A stretch of DNA of 64,000 bases from Strongylocentrotus droebachiensis (lineage: Eukaryota > Echinodermata > Echinoidea > Camarodonta > Strongylocentrotidae), in assembly GCA_035222895.1 (NCBI GenBank), contig JAVYIG010000035.1:1-64000 (forward strand), given 5' to 3'. How positions within the stretch are numbered: the first letter of the stretch is position 1; each line of letters begins with the position of its first letter. The notes under the pieces were generated by a model. That model was not told the origin of the DNA. It ran no database searches and was given only the letters and a program-made list of their open reading frames with translations. A program made the translations under genes and the position numbers. Positions 1 through 12,800 of the stretch are shown in pieces.

Positions 1-159
1 CCTTGAGCTTTGGATCAGCTAATGAGTAATACATGAAACAGAGTTTGAGCGGAGTAATTATCTTTCGCCGGAGAACTTGCATAAGGAGCTATAACTTGAT
101 TTTCTCTTTTTAATCAAACATGGGGAATAGCAAAAAACGGCTGAGCATTTATTTTACGG

Positions 160-645
160 GGCAATTTTTGAGCGGAGCAAATATCGGCGGAGCAATTGTC
201 GGCGGAGCAATTGTCGGCGGAGCAATTATCGGCGGAGCAATTATCGGCGGAGCAAATGTCACCGGAGCAATTGTCGCTTCAGGCGGAGCAATTGTCGGTG
301 GAGCAATTGTCGGCGGAGCAAATGTCGGCGGAGCAAATGTCGCTTCAGGCGGAGCAAATGTCGGCGGAGCAAATGTCGGCGGAGCAATTGTCGCGTTTTG
401 CGGAGCAATTGACGGCGGAGCAATTGTCGGCGGAGCAATTGTCGGCGGAGCAATTGTCGGCGGAGCATCTGTCGGCGGAGCAATTGTCGGCGGAGCAACT
501 GTCGGCGGAGCAACTGTCGGCGGAGCACCTGTCGGCGGAGCATTTGACGTCGGAGCAAATGTCGCGGAGCAAATGTCGCGGAGCAGTTGTCGCGTTTTGC
601 GGAGTAAATGTCGGAGGAGCAATCGTCGGCGGAGCATGTGTCATG
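160..645. repeat. 15-bp tandem minisatellite
   Basis: About 30 tandem copies of a 15-bp unit close to AGCAATTGTCGGCGG, with variants. Because 15 is a multiple of 3, every frame stays open and gives spurious low-complexity proteins (Gly-Gly-Ala-Ile-Val-type repeats on +, Ala-Pro-Pro-Thr-type on -). These should not be annotated as genes. The array ends exactly where homology to the second copy of the segmental duplication begins (about 640). It lies in an intron of the minus-strand receptor gene 1. Similar minisatellite arms occur in the two foldback elements further right, so this could be one arm of a third one cut by the window edge (inference). Confidence 0.9.
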
Positions 646-727
646 GAACCCAAATCCCAACCTCCTAATTCTAGAGTTCCTGCTTTCTTTATCTTTAGGC
701 ACAAAAATACAATTATGATCAACTTAC

Positions 728-824
728 TATTGACTTCGATTGATTGTCCTGTACTGAGATTCATTCCAATATCGAAGACCTTCTGCTCTATGATGTCAGG
801 GTTCAGAAGAAGCTGAAGATCCTC
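728..824 (-). CDS. Gene 1 exon: linker before GAIN
   Basis: A 97-base exon (acceptor TATAG|GAG, donor CAATA|GTAAGT; phase 0 in, 1 out) encoding 32 codons starting EDLQLLLNPDIIEQKVFDIG and containing one Asn-Leu-Ser sequon. It differs from its gene 2 counterpart (45416-45512) at very few positions (for example Val for Phe near the end). This is the last exon of gene 1 inside the window. Confidence 0.8.
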
Positions 825-3800
825 CTATATCAAACAGATGGACGCCATTATTATGATTTTTTTTAATTTGTCAGTTCCTGACACAACACTCTAAAATGCG
901 GTGTATATACGAGATCGTTTGAAGAAGTTATAAAACTAATAATGCTGTGATAAATTTACGGATTTTTAAGTTCCATGGAAATGCGAGTAGGTTCCCGGCT
1001 TCCACCTTGGTCTAGTACCTTCTAATTTCCTTCTAAGAAATCCCTTAATATAATCTGATGTCTTTAAATATAAATGAAATATTTCGTCTTTATTTCTATT
1101 ACGATTCCTATATATATATAGCCTTCATGATTGTTGAAAGTGGGATGGGGTATGTATCTAAGCAAAGTTATCACGCTCAACTGGATTTCGCATGAAATAT
1201 GGTACGCGCTATGTTTTCTATCTTCTAATGATTTTCTAGTTGTGAAGCATCAGAGAGATCAAGTATAGCAGACATGAGCGCTATACAACAACCCACTAGT
1301 ATTGTTGTTGTTGTTATTATTATTATCATTATCACTGTTATCATAATATCTGAGATTCGTCTAGCTGCCCATTCTCGGTTACATAATGTGCAGAAAAGTC
1401 ATGATAACATCAATAATTAGCTGGCTATTAACTATTAACTTACATGGTACACAAATGATATCCCATTGGATATAGAATGTGATCCCATATAGCCATACCC
1501 GGTCCTAGCGTTATGGAGGTTATAAGGAGGCGCATACTTCAAATTGTTATGAGGGGTTCTCATAATCAACATAGATGATGTAATCAAAAACATTTTTCAA
1601 ATCATTATTTTTGATGGATGTCATCATAAATCACACGCACCTTGCATGCTTCTGACAGAATCCCCTGCTATAGATTAAAAATTTAAAACAAGGATTTTAT
1701 GAATGATTCAGTTTCCCTAGTACATGTATTTCCTTGAAATCGATTAAAATATGACGTACATGAAAAAAGAGAAAACAAATGAAGGCTCCAAAAGTGGAAA
1801 AGACCTTGCTTAAATCACAGGAACTATGCATGTGTTTTATACCCTCCAAAAGGGGTGGGAAGGCCATATGCTTTTTTTACATGTGAAAAAGTTTGTTGTT
1901 ATTTTTGACGGGATGTGGACCTGTACGTGCTACGCATCGATTATTGTGCATGTATCACTATATGCTCTCGTGCTTAGAGTCTTCCCTAAATAAAGCTATG
2001 TTATCATAGAAGCCGTGGCTCTTGAACGATGTTACCTCAGTCAGCTGTGTAGATGAAGGATTTAGACCAGGTGTAGAAGATGTAAATGTATGTGTAGACA
2101 CTGCAGTGATATTTGGAGGAGAACTCACTGATGCGGTCAAAGTGTGGTCGGATGGAGGCGAAGATGAGGAGGTGAGGGATGGAGAAGTAGTTCCTAACGG
2201 TACACTTGTGGTGGGTTCATTGGCTGGTGAGTCTGTAGATGACGTGCAGTCAGGAAATGTCGATAGCGTAGATCCATCTGGTGGATATGTGAGTATAGTC
2301 GTCGTGTTATCGATGCGAAAGGCATAGCAGCTGAGGACACTACTATAACTAGACCCCAAAAAATGTCCGTCGAAGCTTGCTTTGAACAGAAATCTTCCTG
2401 AACCTCCTGTATGTACATCAATAAAGAGCACCGAAAAATCATATGAAGATAGAACATGTAAAATACGCATTATTTCGTTTCGTTCAAACTGATTTGACAG
2501 TTTGATTTGAGTAGAGTGTTGTCTATAACTCTATCACGGAGGAGTATAGTCCTAGCTTCTATTCCTAAGTTATTAACCATAATTTTGAATTAACTCGATG
2601 AATCAAGATTTGTCCAGCTCCATCTCTTTCACCTCCAATATCCTACGAAACTGTACATTCCATACGCGGACTTCGCTAGGCTTTTTCAAATAGGTGTGGT
2701 TTAACGAAAAGGCGGGCCAGGTAGCTGAAGTCGACAAATTCCAAGATACACATATTCAGCCACGATGAAAGATTATGATCAAATGTTATAAAATGATGAT
2801 GATGATGATGATTATCACACTAATAACAGTATTATTAATGATAGTATCAGCAGTAGTTATTATAACCACAAATATATGGATACTAATAATGATAATGATG
2901 ATATTAATATTAATATGATCATGAACAATATTACAATAATACGAGTAATGACATCAACAGCAATGGTAGAACAAGTAGTCGTAAGTGTAGTGCTACTGAT
3001 AATTTTTTTTAATTAAAGGCCTACCTGCTGCATTCATTTAGGGCAAAACACTAAAATCTAACTTTACATTATATAGGAAGGCTAGTATTCATACGCAACA
3101 AACACGTTCGTTAGCCTTAAAAGGCTAAGGTCATCCCCATTCAAAAAGTCTTACATGAACAAACCCATCCATTTATTTTTATGAATGGATACATGACATG
3201 CGTATTCTACAGACAGGACTGCATGGATAAAGACGATTCCAGCGTCCACCAATATAGCTTCGCCTTGGTTTAACGATCAAGAAGAGCTGAGTAGAGTAGT
3301 TAATCAGATTAGCTAGGCAATCAAGTAGGCATTACATTAAACAACCCATGCACTTTTGTCATTAATGGATACATCACCTGTGTATTCTACAGACACGACT
3401 GCATCGATCTTGATGTAATCAGGGGGGTATGACCCTAGTGCAGCCCCCAAGCAGTACTGGGTAGAGTAGTTAGCTACTAGGATATAGGCCAGACTCCCAC
3501 AGGTATAGGTGTCACCACAGTGAACAATGTTGTTAGCTGCCTCCGTGGCGTCCACAGTCGCTGTAATAGTCCCTCCATTCCCGTCATCTGAGGTGACCGT
3601 CACGTTAGCATTGGTAACCTGGGTGGTGTACAGTGAGCCTTTTTGACACGCAGGGAATGTCGGATCGCATGGATACCCTGCATTGGTATCTTTGTAGCGA
3701 ATCAAACATAAAAAAATAGTACGTGCCTATATAGTATACATTCCCATTGTATGATATGGTTTTACGACAGAAAAAAAAGGAAAGAAAAACCCGAGAATAG

Positions 3801-6800
3801 TAAGTTTGTATTAAATAGGTATACATGATAAAAGCGTGAGTGCAACAAATGTCTCTCTAAGGAACAAAAGCGTGCAAAATGGTTTAATCTTCCATTGTCA
3901 TCGTAGGGAAATTATGTTCACAATAAACTTGGTACCTTCACTTCAATATAGGAGTTCATTTCCTAAATACTCATTGGCAGGGCATTTCAGTTTTCACGGG
4001 GAAGAGAGTCATGGAAATAACGAGGATTTTTACATGGATATCCCCTGTCACTCCACCGTCTTCTGGAAACGGTTGATGTTACCTATTTATTGCCCCACCC
4101 CTCAAAATATTTGACTCATTTACGCTCTGAATATTACTAAGAGGTCCAACCATCACTGTCCAAAAGACCGTAAACTTGAACCTTTTGACCTTTTGGTCTC
4201 ACATCTCGCATACACTTTTCCTCAAAATTCATTCATATTGAAATATAGAAGCCATCTTACCTAGGCGTGTTATGTAACATTGTTGCTCTCCACTTGTGCT
4301 ACACTGTAAAAAGGAATTTGTTCATTGGTAATTTTTACGTATTTTTTCCATGTAGAATTTACTTGAAAACATTAGTTTTGCCACTTACGCACTAAATTTA
4401 AGTCTGCTAACTCAAACTTTCAATTTAGTAGAACATACGTGGAATATTTAAGTAAAATCAAATACAAGAAGAACTTTAAGTAATTTCAGCTTGTATTAAT
4501 TTAGTAATTTTAACTCAAAATCAGAAATTATACGTATTACTCAAACAATTTATGTTGATTATTCTTATCTTTTTAAAGTAAGGACCGATGCAGTGCGTAA
4601 TAGAAGACCAAATTAAACTTTTTTTTAAATAAAACAATTCTTTTTTGTGGTTGAATGAAAATTTAAGGACTTTAAAACATTTACTAATTCATTTAACATG
4701 GCTAAGCAAAGACAAGACAATTTTTAATTGTTACCCAGTTCGAAACAAATCAAAACTTGATATTTCATGAAATTGTCAACCATTTTCCTTTTAAGATGCT
4801 ACGATCAAGTATATATAAAATTTGGAGCCTTTCAATATGTGTCGAATTGAAGCGTATGTAATAGTATGTGATGGTGGTAGATATATATATACGGTTAAAT
4901 CTTAAATAGAAGTAGTGAATGATTAGTGGATGTTACTTGTTAGATTAGATGGGTACCAAATCGTGCAATATGTAATCCTATCATAGCTTTTTTTTAATTA
5001 TCTAAAATGATTACAATACTTAAATTATTTACGTTAATGTAACTCGATTTAACTGAGTAAAAATCTATTCAGCAAAATAAGTAAATTCTACTTAAGATGC
5101 CGTAGGTAATATTTACTTAATAAAAATAAGGCAATTCTTTTCCTCAATTTTATTGAGTTATTTCGACTATTATTTTTTTACAGTGTAGGTAAGATCTGAA
5201 TCCGTAATTATACCCAAGTATGAAATATAAGAGGAGAAAAATCTTGGTTACAAAAAAAGAAGGAAATAAAGATGTGAACAATTTTGGGAGCACAGTAACA
5301 TAAACTACAAGATATAAACAGTTTGTAAATATTTGAAGATAAATGTTACTTGTATCAAATCTGTATTAACACTCCGGTATTTATAATTTATCATAAACCT
5401 TCGCATATTCCTTCAGACTTATTGGCCTGAATTCACAAAGGAGGTTTGCCGACAAACCTCCTTTGTGAATTCGGGCCTGAGAGTGTGTTTTTCGTCTTTT
5501 AATGTTTGTTTGATTAATTGCTTAAAGCAGCAATCATATACAAATATAATTATATATCAATGGAAAGCTAATGACCTCAGATATCTAGAAAAAAAAAATT
5601 AACATTTTTGTTTATACTTAATCATTCAAAAATGACAATGTATAAATGAAATATGGCCAAAATCAAAAATCAACAAAATGGCGCCTAGATGACGTCACGC
5701 ATCAGTAAACAAAATATCTTCGTTAGAAAAAATAACCATATATATGCCACATGCCCAGGCACGTAGCCACGGGGGGGGGGGGGGGCACGTGCCCCCCTCA
5801 AAAAAAAATTCCAAGATCGGTTAAACTTTTTTAGACCCCCTTTTTTTTAATACCCCGATCGATTACAAGTTTATTTCAAAACCGGGTTATCGTAAATAGA
5901 ATTCTACAGACAAACCGTCATTTCAAGGGGTGTTATTATTAATTTGCTCAAGATTCAAGGACAGTGTATATTGGTGAGTGTAGGCTAATTGAAACAAATT
6001 TCACAACACTCTTTGTTGTAAATATTACCTATTTTACCCTTTTTTCGATTGAAATTACTCCTAACACTCGTTTTCTTCACCGGCTTGCGTCTGCAATCTC
6101 GTAAGTTCGTAATTCGCGATAATCCACGTCGGTGAAATCTATCCACTCACGATCAAACATAGTCGACATGTAAACACGTATTTCTTTTATTCAGAAATTA
6201 TAATAAATTGAAAATTGGCCAAGCTATACCATCAATATCATCGTTACTGGATTCATACGATGAATACTGCAAATCAAAGTTATTGTCTGGCCTAAATTCA
6301 CTCATTCTATGGATAATAAATCAATTAAATTTATGATAATATGGCTGCTATCGATCGTCAAACATGTATTTATACGTCGTTATGTGAATCCGAAAATGGC
6401 ATTGCCTCAATCGCCTACGTATGATCGAAGCGCCTAGTTTGTTTGTTTTTTGTTGAAATATATGACACGTTTCACTTTCTTTCGACCATAAGCTTTCATT
6501 TGACAAACAATGTCTAATTTAACAAAGGGCACGAGCAAATTGACGTGGTATAGAGCCTGGGACCTGGAGACTATTGATCTACCACTGAGCTATTGCACCT
6601 CCTCAATCCTGAGTGTGTTTCAAAGTATCTTGACACAATTGCAAAGACTTTCAAGAAATAAATTTAAGGCTAAATTTGTTTGATTGTCATATCCGCACAT
6701 TTCAAAAGTTCTCCAAGGCTATATGGAAATTGTCGTATAGGTTGATTTAGGAAGACTTTTGCGATAGTGTTCTTTTGTTTTCTTCTCTAAACAACCGGCT

Positions 6801-9800
6801 TTTAAGGGGTCATGAACCTTCGTAAAATGTGGGTCTTCTTTCGTGTCCATCATCTGAGCTCAAATGTTTTTCCAGGCTCTTGCACACCGAAGAGTCCTCT
6901 CATTTGCTGCCACTAGGTCTTCCAGGCAGTATTGGCCATCTAGGAGAGTGGGGCAAAGGTGTGGCATAGATTGCACGAATGTTCCACACTCACAGTCTGT
7001 GTGTGTGTGTGTCATCTGTGTATCCCCATTTATGCGTTGTATTTGCATCGCCCAACCCCTGTGCGAAGCATATTGAGGGACTTCCACATCTTCCAGTATA
7101 TGGCCAGGTGGCAGCTGTTCTTAAGTTGGAATTGGTAGCTTGACGCAATGTTCCCGGAACCACCGGTAGGTGGCGCACGACACGACTAATGCTTTAACGG
7201 AACACTCTCAATTACTTTCGTAGTAAAATACCTGGTAATGACCTAAAATGCCCCAGATATGTATGTTGTAGCCAACATTTTGACATTGTATCGCATGGAA
7301 CGCCTTAGAATGGTTTGAAGAGGGTTAAAACGCTGAAAAACATACGAAACAGTATATATCTGAGCCAAAAAGTGAATTTTATTGTTTTATTTAAATGACC
7401 TGTGACGTCACACAGAACGTCATCTTCGGCATCATAGGTCTTGGAAGCAACGTCTTCGGAAGCATTCGGATGCTCGGAAATGTCACCCAAACAAAGATGG
7501 GCTTAATTGCAGAATACCCTACCATATTGTTAGTCTTCATATATTAGCCGTAGATATAGATTGTGATTTTATTATTTGCGATAACGGTGATACAGGTATT
7601 GAAGATTGTATAATGCAAGTGTTTGAATTCATTTGGTGGATGAAAAGTTGAATTCTACGCCGTTTTGTGCGCCATTGCAGCGCTGAGTTTGATGTGTTTG
7701 TCGCTAATTTGTGACAAATCTAGATGGCTTTCCTGATGGTATTTCATGCAAAATGTCTGTTAAATTGATAAGCACTGATTCTTGTCCTTACCTTTGTCTT
7801 GTTTATTGTCTGTTATAGTCATTTAATAGATGAATTACTTGAATTCTAAGCCCATTTCAGTAACACAAAATGTCCAGCCCGCTCATAGTCCCACACACGT
7901 ATTTGTTTGTACCTTGTGCCCTCTTTTACACTGCTAGTCTGCTTTCAAAGACCCTATTAGATATTTCAATCAACAAGTAATGTCTCGTTCTAAAAATACA
8001 AAAGAAAAATAATAGTTTTGTGCTTTTTTAATCAACAAGTGTGAGTCTTTGGTCGATGGTCGTTGGTCGTTGGTCGTTGGCTTCTTTTTTAATACTTGTG
8101 AGTCTTTGGTCGATGGTCGATGGTCGTTGGTCGTTGGCTCTTTTAAAAAAATATGCCTCACTATTTGGTCGATGGTCATTGGTCTCTTTTTCTAATATTT
8201 GTCAGACTGTTGGTCGATGGTCGTTGGACTCTTCCATTCAATAGTATTTGGTCGATGGTCGTTGGTTTCAATTTGTAATATTTGTCAGATTGTTGGTCGA
8301 TGGTCGTTGGACTCTTGGCTTCTAGTTTATATTTCTAATATTCGTCAGACTGTTAGGCCTAGTTCTAATTCTGTAAAACCGTGGTAGGGTATTCTGCAAT
8401 TGTTCCCAAAGTTGAAAGTTCAAGATGATCATGAGGCAAATGGCATCAATGATGGGTAAGTGAAAATGTGATTTTTTTTTTTCTTCAAATTGATACAAAA
8501 TTTGAGCGATTTTGAGCGAGTAACTTTTTAACTGTTTAGATTTTACACTACTGAAAAAACGCACAAAATTAAGTGTCCGGTTACTCAATTATGTTTTTTG
8601 GCAACATATTCTGAAAAAACGCACAAAATTAAGTGTCCGGTTACTCAAGTCCCCACCCTACCTATTACCGTCCAAAATTTCCTTGAGGTGTTGTTAGGTC
8701 AGTCCCCTCATACAAAGGACAGACATCATTACCAGCATATTTTCATGCGCGTGAATTCACGTCAACCGGGCAGGATATGAACTATTGCTTGTCAATTCAC
8801 GTCAACCGGGCAGGATATGAACTATTGCTTGTCAGGCGGATTCCTGACTAGGAGCTCTCCATGTTTGTGCTCACCGAGATCTTAACACGATATTAATCAA
8901 CATTTACATCACATATACAACCATTTTTTACTTACGATGTCAGTGTTTTCAAGCAATTTCTGTCCATAACGGGCATCGCTTGAACACTTCTTCTTCGTAG
9001 GGAACTGCTGAAACTGAATGCGCATGCACGATACTGTAATAGACATGTATACTCTTGAACTTGGCGTATTTATGCATACATTCTATATTAATAATTTACC
9101 AGTGTCTTTCAAAGACTACTTCAAAAGGCGCTCTGATACTTACCATTACTAAACAACACAAATTAATGATCTTTCTCATACACTCAATAAGAAAGCTTTC
9201 TCTGATCATGGTATACAAGCAGCCGGCCTAATCCTTTCGAATTCACTCCCTAAACTAATCAAAGAATCAAAAAATACAAAACACTTTTTTCGAAACCTAC
9301 TTAAACGTTAGCTGATTAGTAATTATGAGTAATTTCTTTAGAGCATGTCCACATTTGTCTTGTCGTAATGGTTTTTGTCAGAGTCTTTTTTACGCGTTCA
9401 ACTTTTGTTAATTGTTTCTTTTTTCTGTGTATATCATGCATTGTATACATATTTTTGTAAAGGTGTGGGCTACTTTCGGGCCTTACTGGCTCTCCGGCTC
9501 ATTCCTTACATTTGTCAGTCTTTGTATTTTACTGTTATTTTGAGGTGTTTAGGTCTATATTTTATCATTGTAAATTTGGTTGGAAACAAAGAAAATCAGC
9601 CATTTTGACAAAAAAATTGGATGAAAAGTTGCGAGTGCAGTGAGTGAGCGAGAAGCTGAGAACAAATAATTTCCATGTTTTTTAATCGAAAAATTTAATG
9701 TCAAAAACACAATAAAAAATGCTGACTGACCGACCCTCCCTGGAAGGTTTGACCGCCATTTTTTTTGTCACCTAATAGGTATAATTTTGTGAAAAATGGA

Positions 9801-12800
9801 TGTGTATTAACAAATATTAGGGCGTGTGAAATCACTTTCACCTTTGGGGCTATTATACATGTAAGACTATGTATTTCACCATAAATTTACCTCTGCACCT
9901 CTGACAAAGTTGTTGTAGGCCAGAGCATATGAAAAAATATGTTACAAACAACACACTCACTTGGCATGCTTTGTTGTCATTGGTTGCAAAATCTTGCATT
10001 TTCCTTTAAAAGGTCATTTTACCAATTAAAAATTATTTAAGGTTCTCATAATTTTGTAGACTTTAAAAGAAAAAAATCCAACTACCCATAACACACATTG
10101 TGTAATACCAACATCTCAAAAGTTACTGCTGGCTACTTGAGTGCACATAGCAATCAGTGATTCTTAGTATAAATTGCTCTCATCATGACTACCACTGGTA
10201 CACTCATAGTCATCTTCCCTATCCTTTCCACTTTCAGCAATATGTCGCTATAGTTTCTCAGAGTATGTGACAAGGACCATGCCGATTGTCTTTTTTGTGT
10301 GTGGAATACATTGTAAATCTGCCACCTTGTACTGACACTTTACAATTAAATATAAACTTTTGGTAAATGTTTTCCATGGAAGATCATTTGTTATGTTCAT
10401 GTGATAGTCTTCAACCGCATGCGTCTTCAACCGCATGCGTCAACGCTACCCAAATCTAATTTGGGAGGACTTCGGACAATTTCACCCATGAACAACTCCA
10501 GCCAATGTGAGTACAGACACTATCCCAACATTCACTTCCAACATCAAAATCAGTAGGTGAGAGGATGTATTCCCCGTATGGTTAATGCATCCTCTCACCA
10601 CCAGAATCCTTCATCAACAACAGTCATCCTCCAAGCACAGGAACATTACACAAAATTATGTGCAACATCAAAACAGTTCAAGACATGTACCAGTAGGCCT
10701 ACATTAAAATCCCTTCAGCATGCCTTTAACAAACACTGCATGTAGCCAAAGTAATTGTACCTGTTGATTTTGCTAACACCTTAATTTTTTAATAATTGTC
10801 CAACACTAGCATTAACCTGTAACTCATACCCCCAAATCTTCGGTTGTTCATCATTTTCCTCATGAACAGGGGGATGGTAGTCCAAAGCAAAAGTCACATC
10901 TTGGTCGTCTCGTTATAAAGAAGTCCTTGGGACCCATGAAATTGTTTCTTTATAACGAAATTTCTTTATATCAGGGCTGCCAAAACAATAGAATACAAAG
11001 GAAATCCAAGATATGGGACCAGAGATTTTACTTCTTTAAAATGAAATTTTGTTATATCAGTGTTCTTTATAACGAGAGTGCACTGTAAGTGAATGAGGGA
11101 ACAACTTCTTGAGGGGAGTGTACCTGTAAGGGCATTCCAATACTGCCACGACACTTCCCCCTATACTCCTCTCGAGAGGTTGTTCCCTTGTTCCAATACT
11201 TGCTTCACTTGAGAGTGATGACATACATCATAATTATGTGAATGAGGCAATCGCCATTGTGAAGGGAGTGTACTTCCTCCTGGCCCATACATGTACTCCT
11301 CCACCAATGCTTTACGTTTGGACCATCATTGATAAAAAAAAATAGTAATTATCTTAAATACTGTATATACTTTGGAGGTCAACAGACTTTTCCTAAATAT
11401 AAACGTTACACTTATGTCAGACCAGTCAACACACGGTCCATAGTGTCATTGTCTTTTATTGGTCACTGCCACGGGCGGGGAGGGATATCTTATCCACATT
11501 CTTAACATCCTGCATATCCTTCACCTCTAGAACACCATGTACAGTGCACTCTCATTATAAAGAAGTCCTCGGGACCCATGAAATTTCTTTATAATCAAAT
11601 TTCTTTATACATGTATCAGGGTTGCAAAAACAATAGAATACAAAGGGAATCCCACATATGGGACCAGAGATTTTACTTCTTTATAATGAAATTTTGTTAT
11701 ATCGGTGTTCTTTATAACGAGAGTGCACTGTAAACGTTTCTCCACCACATTATCGCACATCAAATAAGCACAATTCCAACACGTAAAAAAAAACCCGAAG
11801 CGCCCTACGAAGTTATTTACAATTTTCATTATTGTTGGGATATCCATGCATAATAGGATTTGCACATGTCTATACCCATCATGCTTCCACCCCCCCCCCC
11901 CGGATGCACCACAACATGTATAAATCTACAGGTAGCCCCTTTCATCTGGCCAGACGCAACACATGGCATCTATCTCTAGTTCCCAAAAACTCTGGGTTTT
12001 ATATGGAGAGCGTCAACATCATAATTGCAAAATAAACTAAATGCTTACCGAAAGAACCTAATAGATACGACACAATACTCCTAGCCTTTGTATTGGGAAG
12101 AAAAGCATCTTGTAACCCTGTTCAAGTTTTGGGCTTGTATCCATTTTCAATCTACCACTGTAATGATTTTTAACTGATATTTCCCTCTTTATTATATCAG
12201 GGCCGCCCCACACAAAACGAAATAAACGGGTGGACTCCTTGAGGCGTAGGTAACACGATAGCAAGATACACAACAAAAAATGGGAAATAGCGTCCTTTTT
12301 AATTAAAGTAATTTAATTAACCTTTTAAAGTCAATGTATGGATTTTCCAAATAATTATTCATTTCATTTTTTCTTCATTTATACGGTTAATAAGGCTGGA
12401 GAATTATTGCGTTGTATCTAAACGGTCACTATGAGTTGAGTGTCTTCATGATCTTTGCTCGTAACTACTGGGAAGTATTTTAAAATAGAAAAGGTAATAG
12501 GGGGTAACCTCGTCTAACAACTCTCTGGCCCGAATTCACAAAGCAAGGTTTGAGCTCAGACCAAGGTTTGAGGTCAAACCTCCTTTTGTTTCGCCAAACC
12601 TTCTTTTGTTATTTACAAACCTCTGTAAATAACAAAAGGAGGTTTGGCGAAACAAAAGGAGGTTTGAGCTCAAACCCGGTCTGAGCTCAAACCTTGCTTT
12701 GTGAATTCGGGCCAATAAGTCTGTATAGAGCATCTTAAAGGAAACCAAAACCTTCATACTAAGTTACTTCTATTGTAAAGTTTAAGATATTTGAAAAATA

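Larger units (their letters stand above)
640..9530. repeat. Segmental duplication, copy A
   Basis: This stretch matches 45338-62105 in the same orientation when the insertions in either copy are skipped. Anchor pairs by eye: 690/45375, 1110/50985, 2040/53110, 3400/55550, 4240/56350, 5560/56740, 6860/58856, 8040/60668, 9100/61690. It carries 5' exons of receptor gene 1 and a long upstream intron. Copy A has its own insertions at 4302-5185 and 5424-5477 and a 41-bp tandem duplication near 8755-8834. Homology stops at about 9530 because copy B is interrupted there by a LINE, so the true end of the duplication is probably beyond the window. Confidence 0.9.

Noticed and set aside
120..816. Several long open frames of Gly/Ala- or Pro-rich repeats
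   Set aside because: All frames on both strands are open because the 15-bp repeat unit is a multiple of three; no start context or conserved partner in copy B.
1958..2035. Extension of the gene 1 stalk frame beyond the donor (…FYDNIALFRED…)
   Set aside because: Copy B has stops in the same place, and the conserved GTAACA donor joins in phase to the next exon.
4261..4298. 38-base candidate exon on the minus strand (also 56372-56409)
   Set aside because: One frame stays open in both copies (STSGEQQCY... and STSGELLCY...), and the donor is strong, but its entry phase does not match the upstream candidate exon and 12 codons can stay open by chance.
6550..6605. tRNA gene
   Set aside because: Good box A but no T-arm, acceptor stem or terminator; treated as a tRNA-derived repeat.
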